DNA of 64,000 nucleotides. Origin: Pelagisphaera sp964404745. Lineage in GTDB: Bacteria; Verrucomicrobiota; Verrucomicrobiia; Opitutales; Opitutaceae. Positions within the stretch are counted from its first letter, which is position 1. Every line of letters begins with the position of its first letter. The notes beneath the pieces were generated by a model that saw only the letters and a program-made list of their open reading frames with translations, had not been told where the DNA came from and did no database searches. The stretch is taken from assembly GCA_964404745.1 (NCBI GenBank), contig CAYOLG010000006.1, positions 82,692 to 146,691 of the forward strand, given 5' to 3'. This document shows positions 8,987 through 17,700 of the stretch, in pieces. The position numbers and the translations under genes are program-made.

Positions 8987-9270
8987 AACGCCTCAATACA
9001 TGGTCAAGACTTCCATACTTGTCGTCGGCGAATAGACGCTCTTCGTCGCCATAGTATTCGCCATCGATAAAGATTTGAGGAACAGTTTTGGCTCCATTCG
9101 CTCGCCTTTTCATCTCAGTAGTTTTTTAGCGGGAGCTTCCAGACCAAAAGCATATGGACCTCTCTATACTGATAGGAAACCCCATTCTCATCCAGGAATC
9201 GTGTAGCTTGGCGGGTGTAAGGACAAAAGACGCTGCCATAAATTCCTAAACCACGTTGCTCCTCCGGGCT
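8985..9270 (-). pseudogene. Glutaredoxin remnant, frameshifted
   Basis: On the minus strand two frames together spell a glutaredoxin. The N-terminal part (about 9260 to 9115) reads GIYGSVFCPYTRQATRFLDE then NGVSYQYREV, with the redox-site region CPYT, and runs into TGA at 9115-9117. The C-terminal part, in another frame (about 9119 to 8985), reads EMKRRANGAKTVPQIFIDG then DEERLFADD, with the classic TVPQIFI glutathione-binding segment, and ends in TAA. No ATG precedes the redox motif, so the start also looks lost. It lies just downstream of amt on the same strand. A sequencing or assembly error is possible but would not restore the missing start. Confidence 0.75.
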
Positions 9271-9274
9271 AGGA

Positions 9275-10597
9275 TCAGTCGTTGTATCCAGATTCTCCGT
9301 GATCGCTTAGATCGAGGCCTATAACTTCGTCCTGTTCTTCGACCTTCAGACCGATGGCCGCCTGTAGAATCTTGAGGATCGCATAGGTGACGATTAGCGT
9401 GAAAAGCGTAACGGCGATCGCGGCAAATAGCTGAGTGCCAAGCTGCTTGCCCATTTCGATGCCCTCTACCTTTCCGCCTAGGTTCGGGGATCCGAAAATA
9501 GCCACCAAAATCGTTCCAACGAATCCGCCGACACCGTGGACGCCGAATACGTCTAGGGAGTCGTCGTATTGGTACCGACTCTTGATTTTTGTACACATCA
9601 AGTAGCAAAGGGCGGTTGAGACTGTGCCAATAACAATGGCTCCAATGGGACCGACCGACCCACTAGCAGGCGTAATCGCCGCCAAACCGGCGATTGAGCC
9701 AGTTACGATTCCCAAAGCACTCGGCTTGCCCACCTTGAGCCACTCGAAAACCATCCAGCCGAGAGCGCCGCAGGCTGCGGAGATGTGGGTAACGAAAATG
9801 GCCATAGCCGCATCTGAATTGGCTCCTAGAGCGCTACCGCCATTGAAGCCAAACCAGCCGACCCAGAGCATTCCAGCCCCGGTAATGGTCATAGGTAAAT
9901 TGTGGGGCAGAATTTGGCGATTCGGGTAGTCGCGGCGCTTGCCGATGACGATACAAGCAACTAGAGCCCCCACCCCGGCAGTTATGTGGACAACGATGCC
10001 CCCAGCAAAGTCGATCACTCCTCTGTCGGCGAAGAATCCACCATCGCCACCCCACACCATGTGGCAGACGGGAAGGTAGACGAAAATCGCCCACAGGGCC
10101 GAGAACCAGAGCATGGCGGAAAATTTAATACGCTCTACGTAAGCCCCCACCATGAGGGCGGGCGTGATGATGAAAAACGTCATTTGAAACATGGCGAAGA
10201 GCGGCTCAGGGATGGTGCCCCAGGGGGAATTGACGGATACGCCCCTCATGAATACTTTGTCCAAGCCGCCGACAAAGGCATTCAACCCCGTTTTGCCAGC
10301 TTCCATACCCGCAGTTGAAAACGCTAAACTGTAGCCTACGACGATCCAAAGCAATGTCATCAATGCCGTCAGAGCGAAACAGTGCATCAAGACCGATAGC
10401 ACGTTTCGCCCTCTGACTAAGCCGGCGTAGAACAGGGAAAGCCCTGGTATGGTCATGAACAGGACCAAGGCGCTTGACGCTAGGATCCAGGCTGTGTCAC
10501 CCGTATCGAAACTAGCTCCATCTTGGCCGAACGCAATTGAAGGAAGCGACATCAATGATAGCAAAGCTATCGCGAGAGGGTTTTTTCTAATGTACAT
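9275..10597 (-). CDS. amt: Ammonium transporter (Amt/MEP/Rh family)
   Basis: Inner-membrane ammonium channel, 440 residues, with an N-terminal signal peptide (MYIRKNPLAIALLSLMSLPS to AFGQ) followed by eleven predicted membrane helices. Family landmarks: GLSLFYAGLVRGRNVLS near the start, MFQMTFFIITPALM, the MLWVGWFGFNGGSAL segment, and DVFGVHGVGGFVGT with a pore-region histidine. The ATG at 10597 is chosen because the cleavable signal sequence starts there, although the frame stays open for 30 more codons. No PII (glnB/glnK) gene is adjacent, which is unusual for amt loci. Downstream on the same strand lies the broken glutaredoxin, then convergent glnII. Confidence 0.95.
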   Translation of the reverse strand: MYIRKNPLAIALLSLMSLPSIAFGQDGASFDTGDTAWILASSALVLFMTIPGLSLFYAGLVRGRNVLSVLMHCFALTALMTLLWIVVGYSLAFSTAGMEAGKTGLNAFVGGLDKVFMRGVSVNSPWGTIPEPLFAMFQMTFFIITPALMVGAYVERIKFSAMLWFSALWAIFVYLPVCHMVWGGDGGFFADRGVIDFAGGIVVHITAGVGALVACIVIGKRRDYPNRQILPHNLPMTITGAGMLWVGWFGFNGGSALGANSDAAMAIFVTHISAACGALGWMVFEWLKVGKPSALGIVTGSIAGLAAITPASGSVGPIGAIVIGTVSTALCYLMCTKIKSRYQYDDSLDVFGVHGVGGFVGTILVAIFGSPNLGGKVEGIEMGKQLGTQLFAAIAVTLFTLIVTYAILKILQAAIGLKVEEQDEVIGLDLSDHGESGYND

Positions 10598-10760
10598 GGA
10601 GGTTGTGGGAGCGTTTTGCTGGGAAGTTGAAATCGGCATGGCCGAAGACGCAGTCGTTATACTTCTTGCTGCCAAGGCCGAAATCAACGGAAAATCTTCA
10701 AAATCTGTCGCTTAACAAGATTCCAAAGAGAACGATCGAAAGGAGCGGGAGCAGATCCAA

Positions 10761-10828
10761 GTGCCGCAGGGCTGCATGCCACTAAGGCCGTCGTCCTGCA
10801 GCCGGACGACGCTTGTTCCGAGCGGCAC
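10761..10828. repeat. GC-rich double palindrome between amt and an oxidoreductase gene
   Basis: An outer pair, GTGCCGC at 10761-10767 and GCGGCAC at 10822-10828, encloses an inner hairpin with arms CCGTCGTCC and GGACGACG around 10788-10811. The structure lies 7 bp downstream (on the minus strand) of the oxidoreductase stop and upstream of nothing else coding toward it. It could be a factor-dependent terminator or a dispersed palindrome; there is no T-run. Confidence 0.6.
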
Positions 10829-10834
10829 GCTATT

Positions 10835-11920
10835 TCACAGCGATCCGCGCCTCTCGTCCGCTATCTTCTGCGCTAGCAAGGAAAGCTCCGCTGCTTTGAA
10901 GGCGTGTTCCTGCGTCATGGCTTTCTCTGTCCGATTGATCATATCCAAAACCAACTCTCCGAAAAAGGGAAAATGTTGAGGGCCCTCGAAGGTCCTTTCA
11001 TGTTCCTCCTCTTGATTGACCCAGAAAACGCTAGGCGAACCCTTGGGCCGTCCAACATCCAGGTATTTCCGCACTTCGATATAACCGTCGGTTCCCAAGG
11101 CGAAGAGGCGTCCGTCGCCCCAGGCTCGCGCGGCATCAGGAGTGAACCAGTCGATCCGGCAATAGCAGGAGGCTCCGTTATTCATAGTTAGGGAGGTTTC
11201 CCCGAAATCTTCGAGTTCCGGCTTGTCAGGATTGTTGAAATTCTCGACGCGGGAAAAATTGATGACCCCATCAGTCGCTCCGGTGAAATGAAGTAGCTGC
11301 TCGAATTGGTGGCTGCCAATGTCGGTGATGATGCCGCCGTAGCGCTGTTTCTGAAAAAACCACTCTGGCCGACTGCCTTTACTTAATCGATGAGGGGCCA
11401 TAACCATGATCTGCAGCACCTTTCCAATTGCCCCTGAACGGGCTAATTCGCCTGCAAAATAGGTCGGGGCATTGTGTAAACGCTCACTGAAATAGACCAT
11501 GTACTTGCGACCCGTTTCGGATGCCTTTTCCCGGGCCCGACCCAGTTGATCCAAAGTCGTGAAGGGACACTTGTCTGTGAAATAGTCTTTTCCGGCATCC
11601 ATGACCTTCATCCCTAGGGCGCAACGCTCGTTGGGTATCGCTGCCGCGGCCACGCAGCGAACCTCAGGATCGTTGAGCAATTCATTTAGACTGCCAGCTA
11701 TCGTCGCGTGAGGAAACTTCCTTTGAAAAGCTTCAGCCTTCTCGCGATTAGGCTCATAGATGCTTTTCAATCGAGCCCCCGAGCTTTCCAAGGCTGTTGT
11801 CATCCCATCGATATGGGCGTGATCGAGATGGGCCACGCCGAACATGAATTCTCCGGGTTCTACGACAGGTTTACTCTGCCCGCCAGGATTGTAGGTCATG
11901 CCATCGGATGCATTTGCCAT
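10835..11920 (-). CDS. Gfo/Idh/MocA-family oxidoreductase
   Basis: Predicted NAD(P)-dependent sugar or polyol dehydrogenase, 361 residues. The N-terminal Rossmann domain starts late (about residue 27, FMFGVAHLDHAHIDG, an atypical nucleotide-binding turn), followed by ALESSGARLKSIYEPN, then the KDYFTDKCPFTTLDQL stretch where the family normally has an EKP motif. The C-terminal alpha/beta domain contains GGIITDIGSHQFEQLLHFTG with the D-x3-H substrate/catalytic pair. The first 25 residues are poor in hydrophobics and may be an over-long start; ATG codons further in are possible. Substrate unknown. A second, unrelated-looking family member is at 14208-15254. Confidence 0.85.
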   Translation of the reverse strand: MANASDGMTYNPGGQSKPVVEPGEFMFGVAHLDHAHIDGMTTALESSGARLKSIYEPNREKAEAFQRKFPHATIAGSLNELLNDPEVRCVAAAAIPNERCALGMKVMDAGKDYFTDKCPFTTLDQLGRAREKASETGRKYMVYFSERLHNAPTYFAGELARSGAIGKVLQIMVMAPHRLSKGSRPEWFFQKQRYGGIITDIGSHQFEQLLHFTGATDGVINFSRVENFNNPDKPELEDFGETSLTMNNGASCYCRIDWFTPDAARAWGDGRLFALGTDGYIEVRKYLDVGRPKGSPSVFWVNQEEEHERTFEGPQHFPFFGELVLDMINRTEKAMTQEHAFKAAELSLLAQKIADERRGSL

Positions 11921-12405
11921 AGGATATCTTTCTTTCTTGATTCTGTTATTCTTACCCGTTCAGGAAATGAGGGGCTTGGGTTCAGCGAAGCGGATGAAAT
12001 GGGGTTTTCAATACCATTTTTTATAGGGAAGCGTATCGCCAAATTATTTTTGCCTGCCGATGTTAGCCACCCCTCATTCTTTTTCGTGATTGGCATTAGG
12101 CCTGCCGGTCGAACCTATGGCCCTTGACAGACCAGCCTATTATCGACTGAGAATTGCCTCCACTGACTGGAGGAGCCAAGGGATCTCGCTAGGCAAAATA
12201 ATCTAAGGCCCAATGAGCCCCAATCGCAAATCGTATCATTTTCCCAATATTTTGAAGCGATTTAGGTACCTTAGTCAGGCTTCAATCAGGTAAAATGTTA
12301 GGTATCAATCGCCGCAACTTTACCGGCTCTCATCGGCCGAATTAATATAACATAAAAGTATTCGAATTATATATACATTCATATTGGCGGGAGATTCGAT
12401 TTGCT
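11921..12405. other. Intergenic stretch, no gene seen
   Basis: About 485 bp without a convincing gene on either strand. The part around 12330-12400 is distinctly AT-rich (runs such as AATTATATATACATTC) compared with neighbouring genes and may hold promoters for the small ORFs to the right. No hairpin-plus-T terminator was seen behind the oxidoreductase promoter side. Confidence 0.4.
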
Positions 12406-12504
12406 ATGAAATCGGAACATCCAAAAGGAAACGGGAAAAAACGTGAACGGTTGACTTTAGCCGCTCACGGCAAGGAAGCATTCCTAGCCATGAACCTAAA
12501 GTAA
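12406..12504 (+). CDS. Possible 32-residue basic peptide
   Basis: ATG at 12406 with a GGGAG about 11 bases upstream opens a 32-codon frame: MKSEHPKGNGKKRERLTLAA, then a hydrophilic tail ending in NLK. It is rich in lysine and arginine. I do not recognise it. The purine-rich upstream site and the neighbouring AT-rich region are the only support, so it may well be chance. Confidence 0.2.
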   Translation: MKSEHPKGNGKKRERLTLAAHGKEAFLAMNLK

Positions 12505-12512
12505 GCGAGACC

Positions 12513-13038
12513 TTGATTGGCCAATCATTGGCCGAACTTTCGAGTGCCCTTAAGGCATCCAAAGAAACCTATCCCTTCGAGGCGGGAATCACCACCGAAC
12601 TGCTTAATCACGATGCAGAAAACATTCATTACATTGAACAAAAGCGGCTGGAAACAGTTTCATGTACTCTTGGGGCTGGGGTTGCCTTATTAAATAAAGA
12701 ATCGGCTTAAGCCGCAAGAGATCGAGGTGAATGCTGACGTGCGAGCGACTTTAAAATTGCTGGATCTAGCTGAGGATTTTCTGCGGATCTCCAGTTTTTG
12801 TCGGGGACTGCATGCGATGCAGATCGAAATGGCCCTACATGGAGCTGGGATGGAATCTCTCTTCGATTATATGGGATCTTGCCATTCTCCCAAGATACGG
12901 GTTATCGACGACAAGGGACTGAAACTTCTGTTTAGGAAGTTCTCCCTGGAGAGCAGCATGCGATTGCGGCCGAATGTTTCGGATGAATTCTATGAAATGA
13001 GGTGGTCGTGTTTCGAAAAAAGCTGCGATTGGGGATAA
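12513..13038 (+). pseudogene. Possible broken small gene, unknown function
   Basis: Two adjacent plus-strand frames look weakly coding. The first (12513-12710) reads LIGQSLAELSSALKASKETY with an acidic middle and ends GAGVALLNKESA. In the +1 frame, sequence continues as NRLKPQEIEVNADVRATLKL and DLAEDFLRISSFCRGLHAMQ to a stop at 13038. A one-base slip near 12690-12700 would join them into about 175 residues. No start codon or ribosome site is clear and I know no matching family. It may also be two short unrelated frames in a non-coding region. Confidence 0.3.
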
Positions 13039-13057
13039 GTCCGGAGGACTGAAAGAT

Positions 13058-13459
13058 TCAGCGCGGCCCCTTCGCTGCGCTTGACTGTGGAATCTCTGAG
13101 CGGAGTACTTCTCTCCAGACGGCATGCATAACCCAGACGCCGAAAATGCAAGGAAGCAGAGTAATGAGAGATCCGGTGAACCAACTGCTCCGAATGGTTT
13201 CTAGGAGGGTTGGCATGAGCATGAAGACCGAGAATCGGTAGGACCAGGTTCGCTTGTTTCGCAGCCGTTCCTGCGAGCCCGGCAGGTCGGTGTACTCCAC
13301 CGCTGGCTTAGTGCGAGCAGCGACGTGTCCGAAGTACCGGCCGTACATGTAGGCGTAGAACACCCAGAGCGCACCCCATAACCCTCCTGCTGTTAAAGTT
13401 GTCGTGTCTTGTTCCAATCTTTGCCCTATTTCTGTTGCGGAAGCCTTACCGAAGTACAA
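13058..13459 (-). CDS. Hypothetical small membrane protein
   Basis: 133 residues with two or three likely membrane segments: GGLWGALWVFYAYMYG (about residues 25-40), SVFMLMPTLLETIRSSWFTG and SLITLLPCIFGVWVMHAVWR near the C-terminus, separated by a basic loop (RLRNKRTWSYR). No family recognised. The start is uncertain: the 13459 start is TTG, and protein-like sequence (LTKEADHIVKENLYFGKA) continues upstream in the same frame without an ATG, so the true start may have been lost or be non-canonical. It lies alone between doubtful ORFs and the divergent pyrE gene. Confidence 0.4.
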   Translation of the reverse strand: MYFGKASATEIGQRLEQDTTTLTAGGLWGALWVFYAYMYGRYFGHVAARTKPAVEYTDLPGSQERLRNKRTWSYRFSVFMLMPTLLETIRSSWFTGSLITLLPCIFGVWVMHAVWREVLRSEIPQSSAAKGPR

Positions 13460-13629
13460 ATTCTCTTTAACAATATGATCGGCCTCTTTTGTTAGTACCT
13501 GGGATAGCGTTCGAGTTCCCAGTTAGCGGAAGAGCATCCGAGCGCTTGGGGCTCTTGTGCCGCTATCAGTATTCGATACCAGCCACAATTTCCTGGCAAC
13601 TTTTCAAGCCGTAGCCAATTTTCAACGCG

Positions 13630-14199
13630 ATGGACTCAACAAAAGAGGAAGTTCTAGAGATTTTCCGGTCAACCAATGCCCTGCTACAGGGGCATTTCAT
13701 TCTTCGCTCGGGTTTGCGGAGCGAATATTTCTTCCAATGCGCCCAAGTATGTCAGTGCATGGCCGAGGTCACGCGTTTGATCGAGCTGATGAAGCCACAG
13801 CTTGAAAAACTGGAGTTCGAGACGGTTCTGGCCCCCGCCATGGGAGGTCTCGTTGTTGGCCAAGAAGTCGCTCGGCAATTCAATGCCCGCTATATTTTCG
13901 TGGAGAAAGAGAACGATAAACTCGTATTACGGAGGGGTTTCAAGATCGCCCCAAATGAACGTATCCTGATAGTCGAGGATGTGATTACCCGTGGTGGACG
14001 TGCCCACGAGGCTATCGATATCGTCCAAGCCCATGGCGGAACGGTGGCGGGGGTCGCGGTATTGGTGGATCGTAGCCAAGGGAAGGCGATATTCGATTGC
14101 CCGCTTGTCTCGTTACTGCAAATGGGATTTCCCACCTTCGAACCGGACAAATTGCCGGAACACCTCAAGTCGATTCCACCCGTAAAGCCTGGTAGCTAG
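13630..14199 (+). CDS. pyrE: Orotate phosphoribosyltransferase
   Basis: Cytoplasmic enzyme of pyrimidine synthesis: orotate plus PRPP to orotidine 5'-phosphate. 189 residues, close to the compact bacterial form. Landmarks: the N-terminal GHFILRSGLRSEYFFQCAQV (orotate site), LAPAMGGLVVGQEVARQF, the flexible catalytic loop with FVEKENDKLVLRRGF, and the PRPP-binding motif ILIVEDVITRGGRAHEAI, where arginine-glycine replaces the more usual threonine-glycine. It is convergent with the oxidoreductase gene that ends 8 bp beyond its stop, so there is no room for separate terminators. Confidence 0.93.
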   Translation: MDSTKEEVLEIFRSTNALLQGHFILRSGLRSEYFFQCAQVCQCMAEVTRLIELMKPQLEKLEFETVLAPAMGGLVVGQEVARQFNARYIFVEKENDKLVLRRGFKIAPNERILIVEDVITRGGRAHEAIDIVQAHGGTVAGVAVLVDRSQGKAIFDCPLVSLLQMGFPTFEPDKLPEHLKSIPPVKPGS

Positions 14200-14207
14200 A
14201 CTAGCCG

Positions 14208-15254
14208 TTAACCAAGCTCTACCCATTGGCCTCCAGATTCGAAGGACTGTCTCGTTGCGTCGGTGAAGAGCATATAGTTCATTCCATCCTCGAAACTAGT
14301 CAGCGTTACGGGCTGATTATCCCTAATCGATCCTACGAAATCCGCTTCGACGTTCCATTCGGCTATTTTGTCAGGGCCCGGTTCGACAATGGTTTCCGGC
14401 TCTCCGTTCATGGCTTTGAAGAGCTTTCCCGCCGCTAGGTCCAAACGCAGTGTCCCTCGCGAACCGCAAATAACATAAGCATCGCGACCACTACCCCGTT
14501 CAACCCCGCTCATCAGTCCGGTGAGCTGCAGTCCATCTTCATAGTCCGCCATATAGGTGATCGTTTCCGGTATACGCACCGCTTGCCGAGCGCCGGTCTC
14601 AGGATTCATGCGTTCCGAGGTGAATATGCTGCCGTGAGCCCATACTCGCTGCGGTTCTCGTTGTAGCCATCGTTGCGCTACCTCGTAGTAGATGCCCAGC
14701 ATTAGCGTGTTGTTGCCACTGTATTCAATATTCTGACGCCAATTCATGGGGTCAGTTGGATTGGCGTTCATGGGCAAGGTTTTGATAATGCTAATCTCCA
14801 GCAGCTGCCCTAGTTCGCCTGAGTCCAGAATATCCCTAATCGTAGCGTCCCACTTTAGCGTGAATGGAGATGGAACGATTTGGGCTACCAGATCTGGGCG
14901 AGCTTGAGCGGCGGCGAGCATATCAGTCGCTTCACTGGCGTCCATCGCCATTCGGGCCTCCGTAAGAACATGTTTACCCGCATTCAGGGCCGCTATGGTG
15001 ATAGGAGCATGCAAGTAGGGCCAGGCGCCAATACAAACGGCGTCAATGGAATCGTCTTCGACGACTTCTTCCCATTTCGTTGCAATCCGCTCTACTCCAA
15101 ATTCATCAGCCGCCCTCTGGGAAGAAGCCTCGGTCCGATTGCAGATAAGATCGACGCTAACGCCATCAATCGCTTGAAATCCCGGAATATGTTTCAGCTT
15201 CGTGTTAGCTCCAGCGCCAATCACGCCAATGCGAATAAGTCTATCACTGCTCAT
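14208..15254 (-). CDS. Gfo/Idh/MocA-family oxidoreductase
   Basis: Predicted NAD(P)-dependent dehydrogenase of 348 residues. The N-terminal Rossmann fold shows RIGVIGAGANTKLKHIPGF, with a G-x-G-A-N-T variant of the dinucleotide motif, then DAVCIGAWPYLHAPITIAAL and GKHVLTEARMAMDASEA at the position of the family EKP motif. The C-terminal domain includes GNNTLMLGIYYEVAQRWL and RGSGRDAYVICGSRGTLRLD. The substrate, probably a sugar, cannot be deduced. It is the last gene of the minus-strand run beginning with yajC; spacing to the lipoprotein gene is 28 bp. Confidence 0.88.
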   Translation of the reverse strand: MSSDRLIRIGVIGAGANTKLKHIPGFQAIDGVSVDLICNRTEASSQRAADEFGVERIATKWEEVVEDDSIDAVCIGAWPYLHAPITIAALNAGKHVLTEARMAMDASEATDMLAAAQARPDLVAQIVPSPFTLKWDATIRDILDSGELGQLLEISIIKTLPMNANPTDPMNWRQNIEYSGNNTLMLGIYYEVAQRWLQREPQRVWAHGSIFTSERMNPETGARQAVRIPETITYMADYEDGLQLTGLMSGVERGSGRDAYVICGSRGTLRLDLAAGKLFKAMNGEPETIVEPGPDKIAEWNVEADFVGSIRDNQPVTLTSFEDGMNYMLFTDATRQSFESGGQWVELG

Positions 15255-15282
15255 ATGAAGGCTTCTTTAGAGGAAACGCTGG

Positions 15283-15954
15283 TTACCTGGCAACTCTCGA
15301 TGTTCTAATCTCGGGATTCATTCGGTCACCATATTCCACCTGCAACATCTCCCATACGCGATCGCGATTTTTGTAGCGATCGGATAGATACGGTTTTATC
15401 TCTTGTTCAAACTGTTCTTGAAGGAAGCTTTTAAGGTCCACCTTCCAGCTGTCTTCCCTTTTAAAGCGAAGCCTAATTCCCGTGTCTACCCGATGCCGAT
15501 AGAGGGGGCCTGCCGTTACGCCCGCAAAGCTATCCACTTTCCCGAGAGATGATCGAAAAAAGGACTCCTCAAGTATTCCCAGTAGATAGTCCCCAAGAGG
15601 GTCTATAGAATAGTCTGGTTGTAGCTGCTCCAGCCAATCCTTCCAGTCTGATTCGCTCAGCGAATCAGAATGCATTCGGATCAAATAGACGAGGTACTGA
15701 TCAAATGGATTGAGCGACGCCAGCGACTCTTCGTTCCCCACAATGATCCATGGCTGCAAGGCCCTGAAGTAGTCTTTAGACCCCGAATCCACTATTGAAT
15801 CAAGCGCCTTCGTATCTCCGGCTTTCAGAGCTAGTTCGAAGGCCTTGAACGCATCTCTAGGCGACCCGGAGTTTGGCTGGCAAGACACCAGCGCTGTCAG
15901 GATCAGAAGGGCCATCATTGGGGGCGCTCGAAAGTTGCAGGGACCCGAAATCAT
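15283..15954 (-). CDS. Hypothetical lipoprotein
   Basis: 223 residues with a lipoprotein signal ending LLILTALVSC|QPN, a good lipobox, so the mature protein is membrane-anchored in the periplasm or outer membrane. After the cysteine comes DAFKAFELALKAGDTKALDS, which resembles the short helical repeat of small lipoproteins tracking charge or turnover, but no catalytic motif is visible. Start choice is between the ATG at 15954 and tandem ATGs about 12 codons later that give a shorter, more typical signal. It follows recJ by 19 bp and probably belongs to that operon. Confidence 0.7.
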   Translation of the reverse strand: MISGPCNFRAPPMMALLILTALVSCQPNSGSPRDAFKAFELALKAGDTKALDSIVDSGSKDYFRALQPWIIVGNEESLASLNPFDQYLVYLIRMHSDSLSESDWKDWLEQLQPDYSIDPLGDYLLGILEESFFRSSLGKVDSFAGVTAGPLYRHRVDTGIRLRFKREDSWKVDLKSFLQEQFEQEIKPYLSDRYKNRDRVWEMLQVEYGDRMNPEIRTSRVAR

Positions 15955-15973
15955 TATGCGGCAATGTCAGCCC

Positions 15974-17692
15974 TTAGCCATTCTGCGAATACTTCCAGTC
16001 TACCAATTCAAGTTGCAAGGCCTTTTGCCGCCCAAAAGAATTCCAAGCCAGTCGATAAGCTATATCGATAGGTGTATCCAGCTCGGGAACACGTTTGGCC
16101 AAGTTCCACGCCACTCCTTGAAGCGGGCGCCCATACTTGTCGCTGAGCGAGAATCGAAAATGGGCCTCCTTGAAAATCTTCGGACGCTGTCTAAACCGGA
16201 TTTTCCGTGTAGCGAAGACCGGCTCAGGGTTCTCTTGCCCAAATGGCTGTAGAAACGACAATTCATCCATGAACTGAGGCGTAATGTCCTCTAGCTCCAG
16301 ATAAGTCGCTACATGGAGCGTTTTTTCGTAGGCGGGAGATGCGTTGGCCTCCTGAATGGCTCCGTGAAAATAGGCCTGAAGCGCTTCAACAAATTCGATG
16401 CGGATACTCACTCCCACAGCCATTGGATGCCCACCCCAGCTTTCCAGCTTATCCGAGAATCCGTTTAACGCTTCCACGAGATCGATTCCTTCGACGCTTC
16501 GCCCGGATCCTTTGGCTAGATCTCCCTCCTTTCCTAAGACGATACAGGGACGATCGTATTCCCTGGAAAGACGGCTAGCTACGATACCAACGACTCCCGG
16601 ATGCCAGTCCTCGCCAAAGACCACGAGGCCGCTATTCTTGGACTGCGTCCTCTCGACTTGCTGTTTCGCTTCCTCGACGATAGAACGCTCTATCTCCTGG
16701 CGCTCGCGATTAAAGGAGTCGAGCTTTAAGGAGGTTTCCATGCAAAAAGCGGCATCATCGCTTAGCAGCAGCTCTACCGCCAAAGAAGCATCGGCCAATC
16801 TGCCGCTAGCATTGATTCGTGGTCCTAGTTTAAAGGATACGTCCACGGGCTTGACTCCGTGTTGAGCATTCATTCCCGCAACTCGCATCAAGCACCCTAG
16901 CCCCTTGCGTTTGGTATTCGATAGCGCTTTGAGGCCGATGCGGGTGAAGATCCGATTTTCCCGGGTCAAGGGAACCAGATCGGCAATGGTTCCCATCGAT
17001 ACTAAGTCCAGATGATCGCGTAGCGTTATGTTAAAGGCCTCGGGCTCTTGCCGCTCTCGCTTCAATTTCAGTATACCATGAGCGAGTTTGAATACCAAGC
17101 CGACGGTGCAAAAGTCGGAATCCTCGCCATTGCCTTCCACGTGGGGATTCACGAGAAGAACTCCTTCTGCCAATTTTCGCTTGGCTTGGTGATGATCGAC
17201 AATGACTAAGTCGCATCCTTGAGATTGGATGAACGCGGCTTCTTCAACCGAGTTCGTACCGCAATCCAAAGCTATGAAAAGATCGGCCTTTTCTCCGCAA
17301 TCCATGGCTCGTTCCGCTGTTCGTTGCGTAAGACCATAGCCTTCCTCCAAACGCAACGGGACGATGAACTTCGGGTAGCTGCCGAACTGCTGGAGAAAAT
17401 CCACCAGCAGAGCGGTGCTCGTAACGCCGTCGACATCGTAGTCCCCGCAAATGACGATGCGCTGCCCGTTGTCGAGCGCCTGGCAAATCCTTTCCGCTGC
17501 CCGTTTAAGATTGGGGATCTCGAATGGGCAGGAAATGCGGCTCAAACGTGGATGGAGAAATTCTCGGGCTAAATTTGGGCACGTGAACCCAGCCCTAGCT
17601 ACTAGCTCCGCGGTTGCTCGGCTTATTTGCAGTTGTTTGCGTAGGGCGCCTACCCTTTGCGCTGGTTGCGGATTGTATTCCCAAACAGACAA
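15974..17692 (-). CDS. recJ: Single-stranded-DNA-specific exonuclease RecJ
   Basis: 5'-3' single-strand DNA exonuclease used in mismatch repair and recombination. The 572-residue length is normal. DHH phosphoesterase motifs are intact: IVICGDYDVDGVTSTALL (motif I), FIALDCGTN, LVIVDHHQAK (DHH), DLVSMGTIADLVPL; then the DHHA1 domain with GPRINASGR, WHPGVVGIVASRL, KGSGRSVEGIDLVEAL and SWGGHPMAVG; and a C-terminal OB-like part with FLQPFGQENPEPVFA. It starts 8 bp after the secDF stop, an arrangement that implies translation from one mRNA. Confidence 0.95.
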   Translation of the reverse strand: MSVWEYNPQPAQRVGALRKQLQISRATAELVARAGFTCPNLAREFLHPRLSRISCPFEIPNLKRAAERICQALDNGQRIVICGDYDVDGVTSTALLVDFLQQFGSYPKFIVPLRLEEGYGLTQRTAERAMDCGEKADLFIALDCGTNSVEEAAFIQSQGCDLVIVDHHQAKRKLAEGVLLVNPHVEGNGEDSDFCTVGLVFKLAHGILKLKRERQEPEAFNITLRDHLDLVSMGTIADLVPLTRENRIFTRIGLKALSNTKRKGLGCLMRVAGMNAQHGVKPVDVSFKLGPRINASGRLADASLAVELLLSDDAAFCMETSLKLDSFNRERQEIERSIVEEAKQQVERTQSKNSGLVVFGEDWHPGVVGIVASRLSREYDRPCIVLGKEGDLAKGSGRSVEGIDLVEALNGFSDKLESWGGHPMAVGVSIRIEFVEALQAYFHGAIQEANASPAYEKTLHVATYLELEDITPQFMDELSFLQPFGQENPEPVFATRKIRFRQRPKIFKEAHFRFSLSDKYGRPLQGVAWNLAKRVPELDTPIDIAYRLAWNSFGRQKALQLELVDWKYSQNG

Positions 17693-17700
17693 GGCTGAGA

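Noticed and set aside
10598..10687. Thirty-codon N-terminal extension of the ammonium transporter
   Set aside because: It is low in hydrophobic residues and precedes a clean signal peptide starting at 10597.
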